A stretch of 64,000 nt of DNA from Litorimonas sp051251645 (GTDB lineage Bacteria > Pseudomonadota > Alphaproteobacteria > Caulobacterales > Maricaulaceae), in NCBI GenBank assembly GCA_051251645.1, contig JBPOEY010000001.1, positions 868,001-932,000 of the forward strand. Direction: 5' to 3'. Positions within the stretch are counted from its first letter, which is position 1, and every line of letters starts with the position of its first letter. The notes under the pieces were generated by a model, which worked only from the letters and a program-made list of their open reading frames with translations, did not search any database and had not been told where the DNA came from. A program made the translations under genes and the position numbers. Shown piece after piece: positions 17,383 through 25,914 of the stretch.

Positions 17383-17994
17383 ATATAAGACCCCCAAGTC
17401 TCCAGTAAAATATTCTGCCAAGGCGCAGTTAGACTAACGCATAACCAAACCTCAGAAAGATGGCTAGGCGTTAATACAATGATAGCAAACCATTCAGCTT
17501 CAGTTCAAGAAATGACCGTCGTGAGGCGAAGTTTATGGAAAACGGTCTCCTAAGGAGCGTTTCACGAGGGTATTTCAATCCTAAAATTTGGTGTGCTCGA
17601 GACACTAGAACGCGTTAGAGCCAAATGCGTTGCAAAAGGTTGATCGAAATAGATTATAATATGTGAATGCGTCAATTTTTATCGCCTTTGCAGTCACTGT
17701 CAGGCCTGATTCTAAGTAAAGTTTTGATTTGTTTGATATTGTTTCGGTGTGCGAGTTTTTTTCATCCAAAATTGATTGGGGTATTCCCCTCTGAAGGGAT
17801 CGGGTCGTTATTCAGTCGCCTTGCGAGTGATGCCGCGTCCATATGAGCTGTGGAAATGGGGCCATAAAGAATCGCTGATCGATCTATTCAACCGTCCTAT
17901 CAAACACCCTGACAATCGCACTTGTCGGACCGTTATATGTTGCGCCATGGCATTAGCTTCGACAGCTTTCATGTCGACGTTCTAAGGTAGTGAT
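17383..17994. other. Divergent intergenic region between the giant gene and the M16 peptidase
   Basis: Six hundred bases hold no convincing gene. The stretch is clearly more AT-rich than its surroundings, especially 17640-17770, and must contain both divergent promoters and their untranslated leaders. A 69-codon plus-strand frame at 17776-17985 has no ribosome-binding site or recognisable motif, and I do not call it. I see no clear palindrome or consensus -35/-10 pair that I can assign with confidence. Confidence 0.6.
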
Positions 17995-20874
17995 ATGATA
18001 CGATCAGGTTTAGCGGCAGCCCTCCTTCTTTCGACCGCGGTGATCCTGTCATGCGCCCCCGCCTCACAGCCGATTGACAGCGACACCAAAACCGTGTTTC
18101 CGGCGATCGAGAGTGTCGATTTTATTCATCAAGCCAGCGACCTGCAGATGGATGAAGACATTCTCTATGGGCGGTTCCCGAATGGTCTGCGGTATGCCGT
18201 GATGAGTAACGATACGCCGTCGCGAACGGCGACCTTGCTAATGCGCATCGATGCGGGATCGTTGGACGAAACAGACGCGACGCGCGGCCTCGCTCATTTT
18301 CTCGAACATATGGCCTTTAATGGATCAGACGCGATCCCCGAAGGTGAGATGATCAAGCGCTTGGAGCGGTTAGGTCTTGCTTTTGGGCCCGATACGAATG
18401 CCTCAACCGGGTTTGATCAAACAAGTTATCAGCTAGAATTGCCGGACGTGACTGACGAACTTCTGGCCGAAGCGCTGTCGATTTTTCGGGAAACAGCCCA
18501 AAACCTAACGCTTGCACCGGACGCGATTGAACGCGAACGCGGGATTATATTGGCGGAGAAACGCGCCCGTAATAGTCCGGGCTTCCGCGCGCAGATTGCT
18601 GCGCTAAAATTTCAGACCGAAGGCTCTGGGCTTGTTGAAAATCTGCCAATCGGAACGGTCGAAACTATCGGGTCCGTTACGCCAATGCAATTTCGAACCT
18701 TCTATGACGCGCAATATCGCCCGGATGATACGTTCATCGTTCTGGTTGGGGACCGTCCGAAGGAGCAGTTGGCGCAATTGATCGAAACCGCTTTTGCCGA
18801 CTGGGTCAATGATACGCCACCCGTAGGCGATGCCACAGTTCCGCCTATCCGATTCGATGAACCGCGTTTTGGCGCCTTTTTTGATCCCGAAGTACTGAGC
18901 TCGATTTCGCTCTCAACCATTAGTGACATTGCGCCAGAATCAGAACGACGCGACACCCAAGCCAACCGAGCGGCGGGACTACCGATTTATTTTGCTAACG
19001 CGATGCTAAACCGTCGCTTTGCTAAGAAAGCGCGGGCGGGCGAAGCCAACTATACGGGAGCAGGCGCTGGCGTTAGCGATTTCTTTGAGTCCGCTGAAAT
19101 CGCTAGCCTGAGTGTCTCCGGAGAGCCGGATAAGGTGCGCGACGGATTTATCGAGGCTGAACGTATCTTGCGCCAAGCGATTGACTATGGCTTTTCTCAA
19201 TCAGAACTTGATGAGCAGATCGCGAATGCTCGCAAAGGCTGGGAAGTTGCCGTTCAGACAGCGCCGACACGCCGCACGCCATCTCTGGCTCGCCAGATTT
19301 TGAACCGCTTTGCTGGAGAGCAGGTCATGACGACCGCCGCCAGTTCCTTGGCGCGCTTTGAATCGACTATGGCCGAGATGACATTAGAGGATGTAAACGC
19401 AGCGATGCGTGAGGCTTGGGACAATTTGGACACCGCTCCGCAGCTTTACCTACAAGGTGACAGCGTGATTGAAGAGCCCGAAGCGTGGCTCCAAGCGCTC
19501 CTCACTGAAGCGCGGTCTGTGTCTCTGCCAGCTGACATTCAAGATGACGCCGGAACCTTTGCCTATACTGACTGGGGTCCAGCCGGACAGGTCGCTGAAA
19601 CATCATCGATTGATGACATTGGGATTACGACTGTTCGTTTTGAAAACGGCGTGCGTTTGAACATGAAAACAACGCCTTATGAGGAAGATGTCATCCGTAT
19701 CCGCGTACGGACCGGGTCTGGTTCAGCCTTCTATCCGCAGGATGAACCCGCCTTTGGGATGCAGCTTGGAGCTGTCTTAGGGGCTTCTGCCGTCGGCGCG
19801 CACACAGCCGATCAACTTTCGACTTTATCGGCAGGTAAAACGGTCGGTGTCGGGCGCGGATTTGGGAAGCGCGGCATGACCTTGTCGGGCGCAACAGTTC
19901 CCGAAGATTTGGAGATGCAACTGCAGCTGATGACAGCCTATCTGACTGATCCAGCCTACCGTCCCGAGACCTTGCAGTCCTACGAGAGCCAAATTCGGTC
20001 GTTTTGGTCAAAACTAGATTCAACACCGGGAGGGGCAGCCGGTTTGGAAGTCCCGTCTTTGCTCACGTCTAACCACTGGTCGGATGCGCATCCGACAGAA
20101 ACACAGGCGTTACAGGTCGACCTTGCGGGGCTGTCCGACTGGTATGATGCCCATGTCCGGGGCGGTCCGCTCGAAATCGGCGTCGTCGGGGATTTTGACG
20201 AAAGCCGGGTGATTGATCTTGTCTCGCGCACGTTCGGTACCCTTTCGAATGTTGATGGGGCGGCCAAGGAGTTACCGTCCAGCGCGGTTAATCATGTCTT
20301 TCCCGATGGGCGTTTGCGCCCGTATCCCATCACTCATGCGGGAGAACCGGATACGGCTCTTCTGCGCGTCTACTGGCCCGTTGAGGATCATACTGACACG
20401 CTGACAGACAGGCGTTTGCGCGTCCTCGCGCAGGTTTTGAAGTTGGAGTTGAATGAAGTTCTTCGGGAAGAGGAGGGGGCGACCTATTCGCCGTCAGCCT
20501 TTACCTCGCTACCCGATACGACCCCCAATTGGGGCTATGTCGGCGTCAGTATTGAAGCGTCGCCTGATGAGCTAGACCGTCTAACGGGAGTCATCGAAAA
20601 TGTTGCCGCCAAAGTCGCGACACATGGTGTCGATCCCGATACATTTGCTCGTGCCATGACGCCGACGCTTGAAAATTTGGAAACGAGTTTGGAAAGCAAT
20701 AATTATTGGCTCGGCGTGATTGATGAAGCGCAAGGTCGGGCGGTAACGCTCGACCGACACCGGAGCCGCGGCGCGGCGTATCAAACCATGACAGTCGACG
20801 ATATTTCCGTCGTTGCTGCCGGTGTTTTTGATCCGGATGCGGCTATTCGTGTGCATGTCCTGCCGGAAAAATAG
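17995..20874 (+). CDS. M16 family (pitrilysin/insulinase-like) zinc peptidase lipoprotein
   Basis: This is an envelope metallopeptidase of 959 residues. The N-terminus is a lipoprotein signal with lipobox ILSC (Cys about 20). The inverted zinc motif HFLEH is at about 101-105, with the downstream Glu in ERGIILAEKRAR (about 181-192). The protein then shows the duplicated M16 architecture: an active N-terminal half, and a C-terminal half (about 540-959) that keeps the fold without the HxxEH motif. Length and single-chain layout match the large M16B peptidases common in Gram-negative envelopes, which clear peptides or process outer-membrane proteins. It is preceded by an AAGGTAGTGAT leader. A weak stem-loop follows the stop. 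The substrate is unknown. Confidence 0.92.
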   Translation: MIRSGLAAALLLSTAVILSCAPASQPIDSDTKTVFPAIESVDFIHQASDLQMDEDILYGRFPNGLRYAVMSNDTPSRTATLLMRIDAGSLDETDATRGLAHFLEHMAFNGSDAIPEGEMIKRLERLGLAFGPDTNASTGFDQTSYQLELPDVTDELLAEALSIFRETAQNLTLAPDAIERERGIILAEKRARNSPGFRAQIAALKFQTEGSGLVENLPIGTVETIGSVTPMQFRTFYDAQYRPDDTFIVLVGDRPKEQLAQLIETAFADWVNDTPPVGDATVPPIRFDEPRFGAFFDPEVLSSISLSTISDIAPESERRDTQANRAAGLPIYFANAMLNRRFAKKARAGEANYTGAGAGVSDFFESAEIASLSVSGEPDKVRDGFIEAERILRQAIDYGFSQSELDEQIANARKGWEVAVQTAPTRRTPSLARQILNRFAGEQVMTTAASSLARFESTMAEMTLEDVNAAMREAWDNLDTAPQLYLQGDSVIEEPEAWLQALLTEARSVSLPADIQDDAGTFAYTDWGPAGQVAETSSIDDIGITTVRFENGVRLNMKTTPYEEDVIRIRVRTGSGSAFYPQDEPAFGMQLGAVLGASAVGAHTADQLSTLSAGKTVGVGRGFGKRGMTLSGATVPEDLEMQLQLMTAYLTDPAYRPETLQSYESQIRSFWSKLDSTPGGAAGLEVPSLLTSNHWSDAHPTETQALQVDLAGLSDWYDAHVRGGPLEIGVVGDFDESRVIDLVSRTFGTLSNVDGAAKELPSSAVNHVFPDGRLRPYPITHAGEPDTALLRVYWPVEDHTDTLTDRRLRVLAQVLKLELNEVLREEEGATYSPSAFTSLPDTTPNWGYVGVSIEASPDELDRLTGVIENVAAKVATHGVDPDTFARAMTPTLENLETSLESNNYWLGVIDEAQGRAVTLDRHRSRGAAYQTMTVDDISVVAAGVFDPDAAIRVHVLPEK

Positions 20875-20875
20875 G

Positions 20876-20897
20876 GGCGAGACGCTTGTGAGTCGCC
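20876..20897 (+). terminator. Possible weak stem-loop terminator after the M16 gene
   Basis: A 5-bp GC-rich stem (20876-20880 with 20893-20897) with a 12-base loop is followed by TTCTT. It is positioned right after the M16 stop, but the stem is short and the T run poor, so this is a weak call. Confidence 0.25.
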
Positions 20898-21115
20898 TTC
20901 TTAGCGATATCAACTTCGGATCAGCGCATAATGGGCTAAATCACGCCGAAATCGAGAGTCTTGAATAGGGTGTTAAACGCGCCGTAAGCATAATTATTGA
21001 GCCAAGTTTAAACCTGTATGCGCTAAAACGGCCATAAGAGAGTGACAAAATGGCGGTCACGGTGAGCACAAAGTGTGTCTCAGCGTGATCAACATGGCGT
21101 CCGCAGGAGGTCTCA

Positions 21116-22360
21116 ATGATAAGCCGTTTTGTCAGCAATATGGGTCAGTCTTTTCGACAGAATGAGCGTGGCAATGTCGCAATCATGACGGCTGTCGCCC
21201 TGATGGTCATCGTGGGGGCAACGGCCCTGTCACTTGATGTGTCCAAGGGGGTGAATACGAAATCGCGATTGGCCGATGCGACCGATGCCTTATCGATTGT
21301 CCTCGCCAAAACACGCGTACACAACCAAGCAGAAATGCGGGCCATTGCGCAAGACTTTCTAGATAATAACTACCCGGCCTCATCCGGCAACCAGATCGAA
21401 ATTTTATCCCTGTCATGGGACGGCGATGCGGTCACGGTTAAGCTATCGGATGTCTCGAAGAATACTTTTGGGTCATTCTTAGGGCGCGAGAAACTCGATG
21501 TGTCTGTTGCCTCGACCGCCGTGTTTTCGCGCAAGAAGATGGATATTGCGCTTGTGCTTGACTCGACGGGATCAATGAGTGGTTCAAAAATGTCCAATCT
21601 CAAATCTGCTGCCACAGAGATGGTTGATATCATTGATGAATATAGTGACACGAATGTCCGTATGTCTGTTGTCCCATTCTCGGACTACGTGAATGTCGGT
21701 GTCTCCGAGCGGAACGCCTCATGGTCGAATGTTTTGCCAGACCGAACTTACCAGCCCGCCAGATCAGGCCAGCCTGCCGTCGCTGAGTTAAAATGGCTCG
21801 GCTGTGTCGGGTCCCGTAACGTGCCGGATAATTTGCGGGTTGCCTATAATGGCCGCAAAATCCCGGCCTTATATAAGGGGCAGGTCAACTGCGGAACTGA
21901 ATTGCTGCCGCTCACAACGAATTTCAACGCAGTGAAGTCAACGATCAACGGCCTTGTTGCATCCGGTTGGACTTATATGCCGTCAGGAATAGTTTGGGGT
22001 TGGCGCACGTTGGACGATAATGCGCCATTCTCACATTTCTCAGCCAATGAGACTGAAAAAGTCATGATCCTGATGACCGATGGACAAAATACGCGGGCGA
22101 AAAACGGGATCATGCATAATCAAGCCGGGCAAAATAATAAGGCGGATCAGACGACGCGCGATCTTTGCGGTGCGGTGAAGGATCAGAAGATCATAATTTA
22201 TACGATCGCATACGAGGTCAATGATGCATCGACGCGGGACCTCTTGAAAGGCTGTGCGACGTTAGAAAAGAATTATTTTAACGCACAAAACGCCGGCCAG
22301 CTTAGAAAAGCATTTGAAGAGATCGCGAACACCTTAGTCAATATTCGGATCAGCTCCTGA
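21116..22360 (+). CDS. TadG-like pilus-assembly protein with von Willebrand factor A domain
   Basis: This is a 414-residue single-pass membrane protein. The N-terminus has the TadE/TadG signature: a short cytoplasmic lead, RNERGNVAIMTAVALMVIVG-type sequence (about 18-40) with the hydrophobic segment, then the DVSKGVNTKSRLADATDA region typical of Flp pilus minor pseudopilins. A VWA domain follows (about 140-405) with the MIDAS-like motif DSTGSMSG (about 149) and ILMTDGQNT later. The start has a perfect AGGAGG eight bases upstream. No other tad/cpa genes are within this window, so it is an orphan copy. Such proteins are thought to act in surface attachment or pilus anchoring; here that is inference. 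It converges on the FKBP gene. Confidence 0.87.
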   Translation: MISRFVSNMGQSFRQNERGNVAIMTAVALMVIVGATALSLDVSKGVNTKSRLADATDALSIVLAKTRVHNQAEMRAIAQDFLDNNYPASSGNQIEILSLSWDGDAVTVKLSDVSKNTFGSFLGREKLDVSVASTAVFSRKKMDIALVLDSTGSMSGSKMSNLKSAATEMVDIIDEYSDTNVRMSVVPFSDYVNVGVSERNASWSNVLPDRTYQPARSGQPAVAELKWLGCVGSRNVPDNLRVAYNGRKIPALYKGQVNCGTELLPLTTNFNAVKSTINGLVASGWTYMPSGIVWGWRTLDDNAPFSHFSANETEKVMILMTDGQNTRAKNGIMHNQAGQNNKADQTTRDLCGAVKDQKIIIYTIAYEVNDASTRDLLKGCATLEKNYFNAQNAGQLRKAFEEIANTLVNIRISS

Positions 22361-22392
22361 TTTCCAAGCCAGCCGGTGCGTAGGGTGTCGCC

Positions 22393-22995
22393 CTAGCGAT
22401 TGACGCTAAGGAGCTGCATATTGAAAACGAGTGTGCCCGTCGGTCGTCCGCCCGCACCACTATTGCCATAGGCGAGATCAGCAGGGATATAGAGCGTTCG
22501 GGCTTCACAAACGGACATCTCAGCCAAGCTCTGATTCCAACCTGTAATAAATCCGTTTGACGTATGGGACATCGGAGTGTCCCTTGTGTAGCTACTGTCG
22601 AACACCTCACCATTGGGGAAATAGCCGTGATAATGAACAGTCACACCCTCCCCAGGGGCAGCCGTCACGCCGTTCTCAATGCCAGCTTGAATGACTTTAT
22701 ATTGCAAGCCTGAGGCGGATTGCTGAACGCCATCGCGCAGAGCATTTTGGACATGCCATTCCGCAAAATCTTCGGTCATAGGCAATGTTTCGGCGGGATA
22801 ATCATCCAAATCAAGGACCATCGCGTCCGGACATACTGTCACGCCGTTCATTGCGTTGGCCGACGTCTCGCCATTCATCACAGTTTCAGTCCCGACCACT
22901 GTGTCGTTGACGCCCGCTTCGCCCATATCATCGGTTGAAGCTGTGCACGCGGCCAGCAGGGCGGCGAGTGAGGCAGTAGCTAAAATACGTGTCAT
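22393..22995 (-). CDS. FKBP-type peptidyl-prolyl cis-trans isomerase lipoprotein
   Basis: This is a periplasmic prolyl isomerase and folding helper of 200 residues. It has a lipoprotein signal with lipobox LAAC (Cys about 17), an acidic linker, then an FKBP domain (about 95-198): GVTVHYHGYFPNGEVFDSSY, GFITGWNQSLAEM, IPADLAYGNSGAGG and LVFNMQLLSV are the canonical blocks. I chose the ATG at 22995 because it is preceded by TTGGAG and starts the lipoprotein signal; an upstream in-frame start (23064) would add 23 residues that hide the signal and overlap the upstream VWA gene. It lies 43 bp after that gene and is probably the last gene of a five-gene operon. Confidence 0.93.
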   Translation of the reverse strand: MTRILATASLAALLAACTASTDDMGEAGVNDTVVGTETVMNGETSANAMNGVTVCPDAMVLDLDDYPAETLPMTEDFAEWHVQNALRDGVQQSASGLQYKVIQAGIENGVTAAPGEGVTVHYHGYFPNGEVFDSSYTRDTPMSHTSNGFITGWNQSLAEMSVCEARTLYIPADLAYGNSGAGGRPTGTLVFNMQLLSVNR

Positions 22996-23038
22996 AATGT
23001 CTCCAAAATTTGAATTGTGTCGAAGGTTTAACGAATAG

Positions 23039-24226
23039 CTACCGGGCAAGTTCCCGCATAGCATTTTCGAGCCCCGTAAGGGTCATAGGGAACATGCGTT
23101 CCGCGCCAATAATCTGTTGGATCATTTGCGTCGATTGGCTGAATTCCCAGTATTTTTCTTGGGTTGGATTGATCCAAATGAGATGCGGATAAATATCGGC
23201 GATGCGTTGCAACCAGACCGCGCCAGATTCTTCATTCCAATGTTCAACCGAACCACCGCGCATCGCGACTTCATAGGGGCTCATGGCAGCATCGCCGACA
23301 ATCACAACCCGGTGGTCGCTCGGAAATTTATGCAGAATATCCCATGTCGGCGTCACTTCTGACATGCGGCGGCGGTTATCTTTCCAAACTTGCTCATAAA
23401 GGCAATTGTGGAAGTAGAAATATTCTAGCCGTTTGAACTCGCTCTTGGCGGCACTGAAGAGGTCTTCAGCCTGTTTGACATGCGCGTCCATGGACCCGCC
23501 AATATCGAAGAAGGCAAGCACCTTAACCGCGTTGCGGCGTTCTGGGCGCATCTTAATATCAAGCCAGCCTTGTTTGGCAGTACCGTCGATTGTTCCGTTA
23601 AGATCAAACTCCTCGGCCGCGCCTTCACGCGCGAATTTGCGGAGGCGGCGCAGTGCGATTTTGATGTTGCGCGTGCCGATTTCACGATCGCCGTCGAGGT
23701 TTTTGAACTGGCGTTTGTCCCAGACCTTGACGGCTTTGCCGTGACGGCCTTCTTTTTGGCCGATCCGCACGCCTTCGGGGTTATAGCCATAGGCGCCAAA
23801 AGGCGACTTGCCAGCGGTGCCAATATTTTTATTGCCGCCCTCATGGCGTTTGTCTTGATTTTCGAGCCGTTCTTTGAGCGCTTCCATAATCTTATCGAGA
23901 TCACCTAGGGCTCCAATTTCGGCCATTTCTTCGGGCGACAGATGCAGTTCAGCCATCTTTTTAAGCCAGTCATCGGGGATCGAATGTTCATCTTGTCCGA
24001 AAATGTCACCTAGGTACTCGACGCCGCGAAACACATGGCTGAAGACTTGATCAAATTTATCAATGTCGCGCTCATCTTTCACTAGCGCCGTGCGCGATAG
24101 GTAATAGAACCCATCCATACTGTCTTCCGGCACACCCTTATCCAGCCCTTCGAGCAGGGTCAGATACTCCCGGATCGAAACCGGGACGGACGCGCGGCGG
24201 AGTTCGCTAAAGAAATGGTGGAACAC
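23039..24226 (-). CDS. CoxE-like VWA domain-containing protein
   Basis: This 395-residue cytoplasmic protein belongs to the CoxE/YehP-like group of VWA proteins that often work with MoxR-type AAA ATPases. The N-terminus (FSELRRASVPVSIREYLTLLEGL) and the mid-region DKRQFKNLDGDREIGTRNIKIALRRLRKFAREG (positions about 171-203) match that group. The VWA domain (about 235-390) has a degenerate metal site, DIGGSMD, in place of DxSxS, which is usual for the group. GTG is the start and overlaps the cupin stop (TAGTG at 24224-24228). No MoxR ATPase gene is in the window, so the partner is missing locally. The role is unknown. Confidence 0.85.
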   Translation of the reverse strand: MFHHFFSELRRASVPVSIREYLTLLEGLDKGVPEDSMDGFYYLSRTALVKDERDIDKFDQVFSHVFRGVEYLGDIFGQDEHSIPDDWLKKMAELHLSPEEMAEIGALGDLDKIMEALKERLENQDKRHEGGNKNIGTAGKSPFGAYGYNPEGVRIGQKEGRHGKAVKVWDKRQFKNLDGDREIGTRNIKIALRRLRKFAREGAAEEFDLNGTIDGTAKQGWLDIKMRPERRNAVKVLAFFDIGGSMDAHVKQAEDLFSAAKSEFKRLEYFYFHNCLYEQVWKDNRRRMSEVTPTWDILHKFPSDHRVVIVGDAAMSPYEVAMRGGSVEHWNEESGAVWLQRIADIYPHLIWINPTQEKYWEFSQSTQMIQQIIGAERMFPMTLTGLENAMRELAR

Positions 24227-24717
24227 TAATCGGCTCGCTCTTCAGGCAAGGATGGGTCAGGATCGGTCGGCGCAATATGATCGCGTCCGCTATATTTGAA
24301 TACCACGAATTCAAGCGGACTATCATCGGCGGCGCGAATGCCGTGATAATCCCAAGCGCGAGCAAATAAAATGTCGCCTTCGGTCGCGGGGCTTTGCACC
24401 CCATTCAGTGACCAAATCCCGCGCCCTTTAATCACCATGAGATATTCTTCGTCGGCATGACGGTGTGGCGGGTGAATTTCCTGCCCGACGTCGATTTTCG
24501 CGACGCCGACTAAGACCGGGGACAAGACATGAGTATCATCCGTGAAATAGGGCAAAAACTGGCCCCAATCTGCAGCGTCCGCTGTGATATCGGCCTCAGC
24601 AACAATCGCTGAAGCCCCGGCTGCATTGGCCCCGTCCGAGATTTCTGTTGTCGCTGGGTTACAGGCGACAACCGTGAACGAGAGCACGCCGATAAGCGCG
24701 CGCTTTAAGGCTGACAT
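24226..24717 (-). CDS. Cupin-domain lipoprotein
   Basis: This is a 163-residue protein with a lipoprotein-type signal (lipobox-like VVAC, Cys about 19) and a C-terminal single cupin domain (about 65-155). The metal-binding motif is visible as HPPHRHADEEYLMVIKGRG (His-x-His and Glu), with the second motif around DYHGI. Cupins of this form bind a metal and either catalyse small-molecule reactions or sense ligands; nothing here fixes the substrate. It overlaps the end of the upstream Kazal-domain gene by 13 bp and its stop overlaps the next start, so it is embedded in an operon. Confidence 0.82.
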   Translation of the reverse strand: MSALKRALIGVLSFTVVACNPATTEISDGANAAGASAIVAEADITADAADWGQFLPYFTDDTHVLSPVLVGVAKIDVGQEIHPPHRHADEEYLMVIKGRGIWSLNGVQSPATEGDILFARAWDYHGIRAADDSPLEFVVFKYSGRDHIAPTDPDPSLPEERAD

Positions 24718-25115
24718 GGGCCATTATAGGCGGCTGAAATACCGACCGTATTCGCTTTACACTCATTGCTGTAGGTGCGTCCGTCACATCCACACACCGG
24801 CGCATATTGTTCGGTGCAGAATTGAGGGATCGGACGACAGACGCCAGTTTGGTCGGCTGCCCCGCATTGCGCTTCGACTGTGCGATAACAAAATTCGCCT
24901 TGAACGCCGCAGGTCGATCCCATCATGCCGCCACAGGTCCGGTCGCCGGGTTGTGTGACAGGGGGTTGAGGGAGGGGCGAGTAATCCCCCGGCGGTTGGG
25001 TTGGATAAGTGACCGGGCCTTGGTCATGACCTTGGTGCGGGCCGTGATCATGATAGGGCGGCGCTTGCATGCAAGACACGAGTAACACCGCAAAACCAAT
25101 CAAAAATAGACGCAT
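24705..25115 (-). CDS. Kazal-type serine protease inhibitor domain lipoprotein
   Basis: This is a small secreted protein of 136 residues with a lipoprotein signal (lipobox VSC, Cys about 15), a His/Gly/Pro-rich linker, a Cys-containing middle, and a C-terminal Kazal domain (about 98-135). The domain pattern CTEQYAPVCGCDGRTYSNEC matches the Kazal consensus C-x-P-V-C-G-x-D-G-x-T-Y-x-N-x-C, and NGPC closes it. Ten or more cysteines imply disulfides and an extracytoplasmic location. The fold in animals inhibits serine proteases; bacterial copies are less studied, so inhibitory activity is inference. The start overlaps the stop of the DUF533 gene (TAATG at 25113-25117). Confidence 0.87.
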   Translation of the reverse strand: MRLFLIGFAVLLVSCMQAPPYHDHGPHQGHDQGPVTYPTQPPGDYSPLPQPPVTQPGDRTCGGMMGSTCGVQGEFCYRTVEAQCGAADQTGVCRPIPQFCTEQYAPVCGCDGRTYSNECKANTVGISAAYNGPCQP

Positions 25116-25825
25116 TATCCAGTCCTTACTTCAGTTTCAATGAGGGCGGCGGCTTCGGGATCAAGGCGAAGCGCCATAGCGAGACGGTCGAGATAATCCC
25201 GTTCCACCATATTAGTACCATCTGCGATTCGGCAGCTCACAGCGTAGATTTCTGCGCCGCATTGGTCGGATGTCGCGAGCGCTGCAATGTCTGCGGGATG
25301 ATCTGGCTCCGCGAGGAATTGGGACAATTGATCAAGATCTGCATCCGGATAAGCCTCAATCAGGGCGCGCTCTTCGTCGTCAATCACGCCGTCTGCTTTT
25401 GCAGCCGCGATCATCGCGCGCAGCAACATGGTGGCGCGGCGATCCGATGCGTTTCCGGTTAACAGGTTGATCGCGTCTTTAAAATCCGTTGGCATCGCAC
25501 CGCGTTTGTGACCTTTATACGCCACCGCGCCGAGAGCGGCGAGACCCCCAATCGTGGCAAGTTTACGAGTCGAGCGTGAGCTTAGTAACAAGGCGAGGCC
25601 CCCTGCAATACCCGCATATTTCGCCTGCTGCCGGATTTGGTCTCGGCTGGCATCACTGTCATCCAAGTCGAGCTTGTCGATGAGGAAGTTTTCGCCGCGT
25701 TGACCGAGTTCACGCGCCTGCTTGGTCAAATCCCCGGATCGACCGGTGAGGTTGAACCCGCCTCCGAGGAGCTGTGAGAGCAAGTCCTGCGGTGAATTCT
25801 TTGAGCGTTTCGGCGTGTCCGTCAT
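25115..25825 (-). CDS. DUF533/TerB-like inner-membrane protein
   Basis: This 236-residue protein resembles YebE (DUF533). The N-terminal third is polar and includes DLLSQLLGGG. It then has a short hydrophobic, glycine/alanine-rich region (about 75-105, AGIAGGLALLLSS and IGGLAALGAVAYKG), followed by a TerB-like helical domain (about 120-235) with MIAAAKADGVIDDEERALIE, a motif of the tellurite-resistance TerB fold that contains an acidic metal-binding patch. The function in bacteria is unknown beyond an envelope-stress link in enterobacteria. It heads the operon DUF533-Kazal-cupin-VWA-FKBP; a clear AGGAG precedes the ATG at 25825. It diverges from the acylase gene across an 89 bp gap. Confidence 0.86.
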   Translation of the reverse strand: MTDTPKRSKNSPQDLLSQLLGGGFNLTGRSGDLTKQARELGQRGENFLIDKLDLDDSDASRDQIRQQAKYAGIAGGLALLLSSRSTRKLATIGGLAALGAVAYKGHKRGAMPTDFKDAINLLTGNASDRRATMLLRAMIAAAKADGVIDDEERALIEAYPDADLDQLSQFLAEPDHPADIAALATSDQCGAEIYAVSCRIADGTNMVERDYLDRLAMALRLDPEAAALIETEVRTG

Positions 25826-25914
25826 AGCGACTCCTTATATCACGCATATGCTGTTCGTCGTCTCGTATCAAATGCAACCTTGCCGTTGATGACGTTTCGC
25901 GCAAAACAGTATCC

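Noticed and set aside
17776..17985. A 69-codon plus-strand frame upstream of the M16 gene
   Set aside because: No ribosome-binding site and no recognisable sequence in an AT-rich promoter region.
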